From contig JAATGK010000076.1 of NCBI GenBank assembly GCA_015654715.1, forward strand, positions 1 through 11,544: a DNA stretch of 11,544 nt. The letters run 5' to 3'. Shown one piece after another: positions 6,346 through 11,544 of this stretch (position 1 is its first letter; every line of letters starts with the position of its first letter). The notes beneath the pieces were generated by a model. That model was given only the letters and a program-made list of their open reading frames with translations. It was not told where the DNA came from and made no database searches. The stretch comes from Alphaproteobacteria bacterium. Its GTDB lineage: Bacteria; Pseudomonadota; Alphaproteobacteria; Micropepsales; Micropepsaceae. The position numbers and the translations under genes are program-made.

Positions 6346-7014
6346 ATGGCACTTACCGGACCGCGCCAAGCGGCCAAGAGCGGCAAGGCCGACAGCCTTG
6401 TTGTGTTCGTCCACGGCTATGGCGCCGACGGCAATGATATGATCGGGCTGGCGACACCTTTGGCGCAGCTACTGCCGGACACCGCCTTTGCCGCCCCCGA
6501 TGGGCCTGAGCCCTGTCCGGGCGCCAGCCGCCAGTGGTTTGCGATCGCCGACCTCGATCCCCACGTGATGCAACAAGGCGTGGTCGCGGCGACGCCGGCG
6601 CTCCAAGCGTTCATCGAAGCCGAACTGAGGCGCCTCGCGCTGCCGCCGAGCCGGCTGGCGCTGGTGGGATTTTCCCAAGGCACCATGATGGCGCTGCCGC
6701 TTGGACTTTCGGCGCTCAAACCTGCAGCGATCATTGGCTTTTCCGGCGTTTTGACCGGCGCGGTATCGCCGGCGGCCGATTTTCCGCCGGTTTTTCTCAG
6801 CCATGGCAGCGCCGATCCGGTGATCCCGCCTGAGGCGCTTTTCGCTACGGCGGCCATGCTCGGCGCCGCCGGCGTGCGCGTGCAGTGGCATCTTTCGCTC
6901 GGGGTCGGCCATGGCATCGACGACGGCGCCCTGGCGCTGGGTGCCAATTTCCTCAAGCTAGCCTTTGACGGACGGCTTGCCGCACCGGGCGAGTGCCGCT
7001 CACTCTTGAAATAA
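6346..7014 (+). CDS. Cytoplasmic carboxylesterase/phospholipase family hydrolase
   Basis: The 222-residue alpha/beta hydrolase belongs to the phospholipase/carboxylesterase (YpfH/acyl-protein-thioesterase-like) family. FVHGYGADGNDM (about 21-32) forms the oxyanion region. GFSQGT holds the nucleophile Ser110, SHGSADPVIPP holds Asp157 and GVGHGID holds His189. No signal peptide is present. Members cleave short-chain esters or thioesters; the physiological substrate cannot be read from sequence. ATG 6346 has AAAGG about ten bases upstream, a little far but the best site present. It is head-to-head with gluQRS, and both promoters must fit in or near the 44-bp gap. Confidence 0.88.
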   Translation: MALTGPRQAAKSGKADSLVVFVHGYGADGNDMIGLATPLAQLLPDTAFAAPDGPEPCPGASRQWFAIADLDPHVMQQGVVAATPALQAFIEAELRRLALPPSRLALVGFSQGTMMALPLGLSALKPAAIIGFSGVLTGAVSPAADFPPVFLSHGSADPVIPPEALFATAAMLGAAGVRVQWHLSLGVGHGIDDGALALGANFLKLAFDGRLAAPGECRSLLK

Positions 7015-7103
7015 GCGTCGCCATTCCGTCACACCGAATCACGTAACTTAGCGCTGCGGCTTGGCATAGCCGCGCCAGGCTCTTAAAGTGTCGTTGCTAT
7101 GGT

Positions 7104-7691
7104 ATGGAGGCAGGTCTTCCACAGGGTCGTGTCGTGTTAGCCGCGCGCAGTCCCGAAAGCTGCCCGGCTCTCGTTCTCAACGCCGACTATCGTCCGTTGA
7201 GCTACTTCCCGCTGTCCCTATGGTCGTGGCAGGACGCCATCAAGGCGGTGTTCCTGGACCGCGTCAACATCCTGGAAGAATACGATCGCTGTGTGCATTC
7301 GCCGTCGTTCGAGATGCGGCTGCCCAGCGTCGTGTCGCTCAAGACCTACATCAAGCCGGCGCGCAATCCCGCCTTTACCCGGTTCAACGTGTTCCTGCGC
7401 GACCGCTTCCAATGCCAGTATTGCGGCTCCGACGAAGACCTGACCTTCGATCACGTCATCCCGCGGTCGCGCGGCGGCAAGACGACCTGGGACAACGTGG
7501 TGGCGGCCTGCGCCCCGTGCAACCTCTTGAAGGGCGGACGGCTGTCGCAGCAATGCGGTATGCATCCGCGCCAGCGCCCGCATCGGCCCTCCGTCAACGA
7601 ACTGCGCAACAACGGCCGCCTGTTCCCACCCAACTATTTGCACGATAGCTGGTCGGATTATCTCTATTGGGATACCGAACTGGAACCGTGA
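7104..7691 (+). CDS. HNH endonuclease-fold protein
   Basis: The 195-residue protein contains an HNH domain. A zinc knuckle is formed by CQYC (Cys104, Cys107) and CAPC (Cys136, Cys139), with the nuclease motif DHVIPRSRGG (Asp116-His117), W-DN (Asn131) and CN (Asn140) plus KGG. The N-terminal block ALVLNADYRPLSYFPLSLWSWQ (about 22-43) and the C-terminal RLFPPNYL are typical of a form that is very widely conserved in alphaproteobacteria. It is likely a chromosomal nuclease rather than a mobile intron protein, because the context is housekeeping. ATG 7104 has only a weak ribosome-binding site. GTG 7134 is possible and would keep the conserved block. A 6-bp inverted repeat (GCGGCT/AGCCGC) lies just upstream near 7056-7073. 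Confidence 0.9.
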   Translation: MEAGLPQGRVVLAARSPESCPALVLNADYRPLSYFPLSLWSWQDAIKAVFLDRVNILEEYDRCVHSPSFEMRLPSVVSLKTYIKPARNPAFTRFNVFLRDRFQCQYCGSDEDLTFDHVIPRSRGGKTTWDNVVAACAPCNLLKGGRLSQQCGMHPRQRPHRPSVNELRNNGRLFPPNYLHDSWSDYLYWDTELEP

Positions 7692-7717
7692 TCGTGCAGG
7701 CTTTGCGCTTGCGCGGC

Positions 7718-8371
7718 TCAGTCCCCAATCCACATCGACACTTCAACATCGCTGGCGAACGGCAGTGAGATGTAGCCGCCGCCCCGCACATGCGTGAGGT
7801 ATTGCGGGCACATGTCGGCATTGTCGGCGACGATCAGCGTTCCGGGTCCGAAACGCGGTTCTAGCAATGCAAGAATTTGCGGATAAAGCGGCTTGGCGCC
7901 GTCGAGCAGAACCAGATCGATGCGCTCCGGCAGATCGCGCGCCAGCGTTTCGAGCGCGTCTCCGGCGCGGATTTCGATGAATTCTTCGAGGCCGGCGGCT
8001 GCAATGTTGCGCTTGAGCTGGACGACCTTGGTGGCCTCGAATTCGGTGGTGATCAAGCGGCCACCGCCGTTGTCCTTCAGTGCGGCGGCAAGGTGCAGCG
8101 TCGATACCCCGAACGAGGCGCCGAATTCGACAATGGCATGGGCATGGCTGCTGCGTGCCAGAACGTAGAGAAGCCGCGCCGTTTCGGGCGACACCGCGAG
8201 ATAGAGGTCTTTGGCGCGAGCATAGAACGCGCGATAGTCTTCGGTGCGCGGGTCGCCGCCGTCGGCAGTGTTGACGGCCCGCTGGGCGGCAAGGGCGTCC
8301 TCGCTGGCGCGAGCCTCGGAGATAAGCCGGGCGAGCAGCGGGGCCAGCGGAGATTTGTGCAATGACGTCAT
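7718..8371 (-). CDS. Class I SAM-dependent O-methyltransferase
   Basis: The 217-residue product starting at ATG 8369-8371 has the Rossmann-type methyltransferase core. VEFGASFGVSTLHLA (about 81-95) is the glycine-rich SAM loop, ITTEFEATKV (about 107-116) gives the acidic ribose-binding residue, AGDALETL (about 136-143) is motif III, and LVLLDGAKPLYP (about 153-164) carries the catalytic/metal-site Asp in the position used by catechol-type O-methyltransferases. VADNAD follows at about 181-186. The substrate is unknown. The methyltransferase is divergent from the TetR-type remnant, and its promoter region contains an 8-bp inverted repeat, a typical layout for a repressor-controlled gene. It converges on the HNH gene with a 26-bp gap. 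Confidence 0.85.
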   Translation of the reverse strand: MTSLHKSPLAPLLARLISEARASEDALAAQRAVNTADGGDPRTEDYRAFYARAKDLYLAVSPETARLLYVLARSSHAHAIVEFGASFGVSTLHLAAALKDNGGGRLITTEFEATKVVQLKRNIAAAGLEEFIEIRAGDALETLARDLPERIDLVLLDGAKPLYPQILALLEPRFGPGTLIVADNADMCPQYLTHVRGGGYISLPFASDVEVSMWIGD

Positions 8372-8408
8372 GGTGGGGGAAACCTTGTGCTTGGATTTGC
8401 GGTAGCCA

Positions 8409-8436
8409 TAATGTGAATGTTTCGTCGCATTCACAA
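8409..8436 (-). promoter_or_regulatory. Candidate promoter with operator palindrome before the methyltransferase
   Basis: On the minus strand TTGTGA (8436-8431) and CATTAT (8414-8409) form a modest -35/-10 pair with a 16-bp spacer. Nearly filling this interval is a perfect 8-bp inverted repeat, TGTGAATG (8412-8419) and CATTCACA (8428-8435), separated by 8 bp. An additional CATTC half-site lies at 8441-8445. A dimeric regulator bound here would block the promoter. The site sits 20 bp before the start of the TetR-type remnant on the other strand. Confidence 0.5.
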
Positions 8437-8455
8437 TTCGCATTCGGGTCCAGCC

Positions 8456-8610
8456 ATGACAGCCAACAGGAAACCTGCGATTTCCCTCAGAAAGGAACCG
8501 CAACAGCAGCGTTCCAAGCACTCGTCGCCGCCATTTCGGCAGCGAGCGTTCGCATTTTGAAGGCGGAAGGTTCCCGCAAGATCATGCGTGCGTTCGTCGC
8601 TGAGGTTCTA
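8456..8610 (+). pseudogene. Frameshifted N-terminal remnant of a TetR-family regulator
   Basis: From ATG 8456 the frame reads MTANRKPAISL then RKEPQQQRSK, after which it continues as nonsense to a nearby stop. In the neighbouring frame, beginning at 8518, the sequence continues smoothly as ALVAAISAASVRILKAEG and SRKI. Together this is the first helix of a TetR regulator (R-x-x-P-x-Q-x-RS, then A-x-x-IL-x-x-G). Loss of one G after the Lys codon (about 8516-8520) explains the shift. The expected helix-turn-helix (T-R-x-x-A-x-x-AGVS) is recognisable only as RAFVAEV. The ligand-binding domain is absent: COQ7 ends on the other strand at 8642. The gene is dead by frameshift and deletion. It was divergent from the methyltransferase. 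Confidence 0.6.
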
Positions 8611-8641
8611 CCTCGCGCTGCAGCGGCAGGCGTGACGCGCT

Positions 8642-9187
8642 TCAAATCCGTGTCGATAATGCGATCGCGAGTTTGCAGCCCTGTTTGATCGCGGCGGTAA
8701 GAAGCGTGTGGCCCAGAGCTTTTTCGGAACCGTGTGCAATCGCGGTGTCGCGATGAACGATTTCGTCGGCGCGGAATTTTTCGATGGTTGCTTTCAAATC
8801 AGGATCACTGTCGCCGAGCGCGGTGACTTGGGCGGCATAGTGATCGTCGATCACCGTTTCCACCGCTTCGGTGCAGGCCATGGCGGTGTGCTCGCCCATC
8901 AAAGCGGTGGCGGCGCCGAGGGCAAAGCCTGCTACTTGCCAGAGCGGCTGCAACACGGTGGGGCGCACGCCGCGTTCGGCGATGAGGCTACTGAAGCGGG
9001 CGAAATGCTCGTCTTCTTGTTTGGCCATGTGACGGACGGCATCGGCCGCGCGGCTATTGCGCACGCCGAACACCGCCATCTGACCGGCATAGATGCGCAC
9101 GGCGCCGTATTCGCCGGCATGATCAACGCGGATCATCGCAGCGGTATCGGGACTCGTGCCGGGCGCGGCGGGGCGGACCCCTCTCAC
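8642..9187 (-). CDS. coq7: Demethoxyubiquinone hydroxylase, COQ7 family
   Basis: This membrane-associated diiron monooxygenase hydroxylates the ubiquinone precursor at C6 in the penultimate step of ubiquinone synthesis. The 181-residue protein shows the full ligand set: Glu26 in DHAGEYGA, Glu58 and His61 in QEDEHFARF, Glu110 in CTEAVET, and Glu142 and His145 in DEIVHRD. The half-repeat structure (two four-helix bundle halves) is typical, and the length is normal. The start is GTG (9185-9187) with GAGGA seven bases upstream, which overlaps the dsbB stop TGA. dsbB and this gene are thus a tight operon with 10 bp between them. It is the flavin-independent alternative to UbiF. Confidence 0.92.
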   Translation of the reverse strand: MRGVRPAAPGTSPDTAAMIRVDHAGEYGAVRIYAGQMAVFGVRNSRAADAVRHMAKQEDEHFARFSSLIAERGVRPTVLQPLWQVAGFALGAATALMGEHTAMACTEAVETVIDDHYAAQVTALGDSDPDLKATIEKFRADEIVHRDTAIAHGSEKALGHTLLTAAIKQGCKLAIALSTRI

Positions 9188-9197
9188 AGAAATGTCC

Positions 9198-9710
9198 TCA
9201 CGAATTGGCCCATTTGTCGAGCGCCGGAACCGGCAGCTTGATTTTTTTCAAAAGCAGCAGTGCGCCCAGGATCGCAACCACGATCGAGCAGAGGAAATTG
9301 TAACCCGCCAGCGAAATGCCGAACAGCCGCCAACTCGGATTATCGCAACTGACCACCGGTGCATTGAGATCCATGCTGGTGCTGAGAACAAAGCGCGGGC
9401 CGGTGCAACTGGCGGGCCCGGGCCACCAGCGCCATTCGATGCCGGCTTGCCAGCCGCCGATCAGTGCCGTCACCACAATCAACAAAAGCGCAAGCCAGGC
9501 AAACAGCTTCACCGTGTCGCGATCGATTACGCGCATATAGAAGAAAAGCGCGCTGCCCAATCCCGCCACAATGGCGCCATCATGCGGCCAACGCTGCCAA
9601 TGACACATCTCGCACGGCGGAACGCCGATTACGTATTGAAAGAACAGTGCTCCGAGGATCATTGCTAGCGAATATGCACCGGCCAGTAAGGCCACCTTGT
9701 GTTCACGCAT
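9198..9710 (-). CDS. dsbB: Disulfide bond formation protein B
   Basis: DsbB re-oxidises the periplasmic thiol oxidase DsbA and passes electrons to ubiquinone. The 170-residue protein has four hydrophobic helices, near 7-26, 46-61, 68-87 and 136-155. The first periplasmic loop carries CEMC (Cys33 and Cys36) followed by HWQRWPH, and the second carries the second redox pair, Cys102 and Cys122. All four essential cysteines are present. I prefer ATG 9708-9710, preceded by AAAGGA about ten bases upstream; a GTG at 9741-9743 would add 11 residues. A TTGACT (complement of 9783-9788) could be its -35 element, but the -10 is weak. No dsbA is in the window. It is in an operon with coq7. Confidence 0.9.
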   Translation of the reverse strand: MREHKVALLAGAYSLAMILGALFFQYVIGVPPCEMCHWQRWPHDGAIVAGLGSALFFYMRVIDRDTVKLFAWLALLLIVVTALIGGWQAGIEWRWWPGPASCTGPRFVLSTSMDLNAPVVSCDNPSWRLFGISLAGYNFLCSIVVAILGALLLLKKIKLPVPALDKWANS

Positions 9711-9854
9711 GGCGCGATCGTCCTTTGAGAGTGGGCATTTCACATTGCTTCACGCGAAATCGAAAGCCGTCCGGGATTACAAAGTCAACATGCCGGCCGC
9801 AGATTTTTTCTTGCGTGCGCGGCTCCGAAGGTTAGAAACAGTGCCGCATACGCG

Positions 9855-9882
9855 TTGAGACGCTGCTGCCAACGCGTATAAA
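9855..9882 (+). promoter_or_regulatory. Predicted promoter of the YgjP-type protease gene, flanked by ACGCGT sites
   Basis: TTGAGA (9855-9860) and TATAAA (9877-9882) have a 16-bp spacer and lie about 30 bp before the TTG start at 9911; AGAAGGA at 9895-9901 is the ribosome-binding site. Palindromic hexamers ACGCGT occur at 9850-9855 and 9872-9877, exactly 22 bp apart, each sharing its last base with the first base of a promoter hexamer. Binding of one protein to both faces is possible. Confidence 0.5.
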
Positions 9883-9910
9883 GGCATCCATATCAGAAGG
9901 AAAAGATCGG

Positions 9911-10624
9911 TTGGCCCAAGCCAGACGCATCGTGCGCCGCGAACTTTTGAAAATCGACGGCCGGGCCGTCGAGTTGAGCGTCAAGCTCAATCCGCGGGCG
10001 CGCCGGCTGATCGTGAAGGTACATCCCACCACCGGCGAAGTGATGGTGATCGCGCCGACCAAGCGGGCGCTCGATCGCGCCGTTGATTTCGCGCGCGGCG
10101 AATCCGATTGGATCGCGCGGCAACTGGCGCAAGTGCCGGCCCGCGTGGTGCTGGCGGCGGGCGCCCATGTTCCGTTCCATGGCCAAGATCATTTGATTTT
10201 ACGGGCCGAAGAGGGGCCGGTGACGGTCGACACCGGCGTCATTCGCGTGCCGGGCCGCGCCGAACACACGCCGCGCCGGATGCTCGATTTTCTTAAAAAG
10301 CAAGCCAAGCGCGAGCTGGAACAGAAGAGCTTCGATTATGCGGCGAAGTTGGGCATCAAGCCCAAGCGCATCACGGTGCGCGATACCGCCAGCCGCTGGG
10401 GATCGTGCTCGTCGACGCGCTCGCTGTCGTTCTCGTGGCGGCTGATCCTGGCGCCGGAATTCGTGCTCGACTATGTCGTGGCGCATGAAGTCGCGCATAT
10501 GAAGGAAATGAATCACGGCGCCGGCTTCTGGCGCATCGTCGGCACGCTGATCGGCGATGTGATGCCCGCACAAGCCTGGCTGCGTCAGCACGGCTCGGCG
10601 CTGCACCGCTACGCACCGCGGTAA
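9911..10624 (+). CDS. YgjP-like M48-type metallopeptidase (DUF45)
   Basis: The 237-residue protein belongs to the YgjP-like zinc metallopeptidase family. The C-terminal domain has the zinc-binding helix VVAHEVAHMKEMNH, with His192, Glu193, His196 and the third ligand region around His202 (NHGAGFW). WGSCSSTRSLSFSWRLILAP (about 163-182) is the family signature upstream of it. The N-terminal half contains the beta-rich region with NPRARRLIVKVHP (about 27-39). No signal peptide is seen, so it acts in the cytoplasm; the biological substrate is unknown. The start is TTG 9911, supported by AGAAGGA nine bases upstream and by family-like N-terminal sequence. It converges on the PBP1A gene, with the second repeat copy between them. 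Confidence 0.9.
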   Translation: MAQARRIVRRELLKIDGRAVELSVKLNPRARRLIVKVHPTTGEVMVIAPTKRALDRAVDFARGESDWIARQLAQVPARVVLAAGAHVPFHGQDHLILRAEEGPVTVDTGVIRVPGRAEHTPRRMLDFLKKQAKRELEQKSFDYAAKLGIKPKRITVRDTASRWGSCSSTRSLSFSWRLILAPEFVLDYVVAHEVAHMKEMNHGAGFWRIVGTLIGDVMPAQAWLRQHGSALHRYAPR

Positions 10625-10628
10625 GAAT

Positions 10629-10739
10629 TCGACTTTTTGTTTAGTCGCGCTTCATGGCCTAAAATCGCCCGGCGTGCTTTGCACGCCTACTCTCAAATAG
10701 CGCACAACGTGCGCGGGCACTTTTCGGTGAAGCGCTCTA
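10629..10739. repeat. MITE-like intergenic repeat, copy 2 (left end missing)
   Basis: This copy aligns in the same orientation with 199-306 of copy 1, at roughly 80-85% identity by eye over the right-hand 70 bases. It keeps the GGCGTGC/GCACGCC hairpin (10671-10687). Its second hairpin is GCGCAC/GTGCGC (10700-10714), where copy 1 has GCGCG/CGCGC; the stem has changed but pairing is retained. The right end CGCTCTA (10733-10739) is identical and again gives the TAG stop of the minus-strand gene. The left half, including the other TAGAGCG end, is absent next to the stop of the YgjP gene at 10622-10624. Confidence 0.7.
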
Positions 10740-11544
10740 CGTCCCGAACAGCTTATCCAGCAACTGCTGGAACGAATCCGGCTTTTGCTCGGGTGGTTGC
10801 TGCTGCTCATCGGGTGTGGTTTCCGGCAGTGGCGCGCCGCCGGCTAGTGGTTTGACCGGCAGCTTTTGTTCGGCGCCGATCATGAAACTCTTGAAGATGC
10901 GCGCCGGCAGGGTGCCGCCGGTGGCGCGATTCATCGGCTGATTGTCGTCGTTGCCAATCCAGACGCCACAGACCAGATCGGCGGTAAAGCCGATGAACCA
11001 GGCATCGCGATAATCCTGCGTGGTGCCGGTTTTGCCGGCGGTGGGACGATCGTCGAGGCGGGCGGCCTTGCCGGTGCCGTAAGTGACGACATCGGTGAGC
11101 AGACTGGTCATGGCCAAAAGATTCTCGGGCGCGACCACTTGCACGGGCGCCGGCACCTTGCGCTGCCACATCACTTTGCCCGATTGCGTCTTGATGCTGA
11201 CGATCCCATAAGGCTCCGCCGCGTTGCCGCCGTTGGCAAATGGCGCATAGGCGGACGTGAGTTCCAGTGGCGTCACCACCGAGGTGCCCAGCGCCAGCGA
11301 GGACACCGCTTGCAACGGCGTTTCGATGCCCATGCGCTTTGCCGTATGCGCCACGGCCTTGGCCCCGACCTCCTGGGTGAGCTGCACCGCCACCGAATTC
11401 GACGAGATGGCGAAAGCCTCGCGCAACGACACATCGCCGCGATATTTGCCTTCGTAGTCTTCCGGCTGCCAGCCGCGGATATTGACCGGACCGTCGTGCA
11501 TGATGTCGCCGGGTTTGCGGCCATGCTCGAAGGCGGTGAGATAA
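10737..11544 (-). CDS. mrcA: Penicillin-binding protein 1A, C-terminal part (partial)
   Basis: This is the transpeptidase end of a bifunctional class A penicillin-binding protein, which polymerises and cross-links peptidoglycan at the outer face of the inner membrane. The gene runs off the right edge; reading is open through position 11543 and the visible 268 residues begin [15 protein letters not shown]. The S-x-N motif is present ([11 protein letters not shown]), as is the K-T-G-T motif ([20 protein letters not shown] at 11022-11033). The S-x-x-K nucleophile and the glycosyltransferase domain lie beyond the edge. [13 protein letters not shown] and [13 protein letters not shown] are characteristic of the PBP1A/MrcA branch. 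The C-terminal tail is rich in Pro and Gln and ends LLDKLFGT, a normal end for this group. Its TAG stop is formed by the terminus of repeat copy 2. Confidence 0.92.
   Translation of the reverse strand, partial: YLTAFEHGRKPGDIMHDGPVNIRGWQPEDYEGKYRGDVSLREAFAISSNSVAVQLTQEVGAKAVAHTAKRMGIETPLQAVSSLALGTSVVTPLELTSAYAPFANGGNAAEPYGIVSIKTQSGKVMWQRKVPAPVQVVAPENLLAMTSLLTDVVTYGTGKAARLDDRPTAGKTGTTQDYRDAWFIGFTADLVCGVWIGNDDNQPMNRATGGTLPARIFKSFMIGAEQKLPVKPLAGGAPLPETTPDEQQQPPEQKPDSFQQLLDKLFGT

Noticed and set aside
7104..7691. HNH protein as part of a mobile intron, phage or CRISPR-type system
   Set aside because: The gene is surrounded by housekeeping genes, has the N-terminal block of the conserved chromosomal form, and no repeats, integrase or terminase genes are nearby.
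8372..8521. Upstream extension of the methyltransferase by 50 codons
   Set aside because: The added residues cover the palindrome and the TetR start and do not look like family sequence; ATG 8369-8371 gives a normal-length enzyme.
8362..8688. 108-codon plus-strand frame as an intact gene
   Set aside because: Its first third crosses the operator and promoter of the methyltransferase and makes no sense as protein. Only the part after 8518 resembles a known family, and that belongs to the TetR remnant whose start is in another frame.

Overview
The window looks like ordinary chromosome from an alphaproteobacterium. It is G+C-rich, and it carries alphaproteobacterial-type genes: a COQ7-type demethoxyubiquinone hydroxylase beside a DsbB, GluQRS, a YgjP-type M48 protease, the conserved HNH protein and PBP1A. 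A repeat with TAGAGCG ends also resembles intergenic repeats I know from this class. I cannot name the genus. No phage, plasmid, CRISPR array, complete IS element, rRNA or tRNA gene was seen.

Left part (1-1700), minus strand: a decayed secreted-protein gene, hisE (histidine pathway) and hemD (tetrapyrrole pathway) lie head to tail. The hisE stop and hemD start touch (TAGATG). hemD ends inside a 147-bp repeat (160-306) with perfect 7-bp inverted ends. The repeat seems to have inserted at the TA of the old hemD stop codon and to have re-created a stop. A second, left-truncated copy (10629-10739) sits in the same way at the stop codon of the PBP1A gene at the right end.

Middle left (1703-4523), plus strand: a four-helix membrane protein of unknown function, a perfectly positioned Shine-Dalgarno in front of a 19-codon reading frame, and a membrane-anchored von Willebrand A (VWA) domain protein form one likely unit. 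A promoter then leads to a six-helix membrane protein plus a small winged-helix regulator. The membrane protein/VWA pair is the best candidate here for an undescribed system, although nothing in the sequence reveals its task.

Centre (4567-7691): a secreted alpha/beta hydrolase on plus converges on and overlaps gluQRS on minus. gluQRS is divergent from a cytoplasmic carboxylesterase, which is followed by an HNH nuclease-fold protein.

Right (7718-11544): on minus lie an O-methyltransferase, COQ7 and dsbB (the last two as a tight quinone/disulfide operon), and the 3' part of the PBP1A gene. Between the methyltransferase and COQ7 lies a frameshifted TetR-type regulator remnant. It is divergent from the methyltransferase, with an operator-like palindrome between them. 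A YgjP-type metalloprotease on plus has a recognisable promoter.

Most genes are housekeeping. The points of interest are the repeat that supplies stop codons, two gene remnants (NTF2-like and TetR) and the unidentified membrane/VWA unit.
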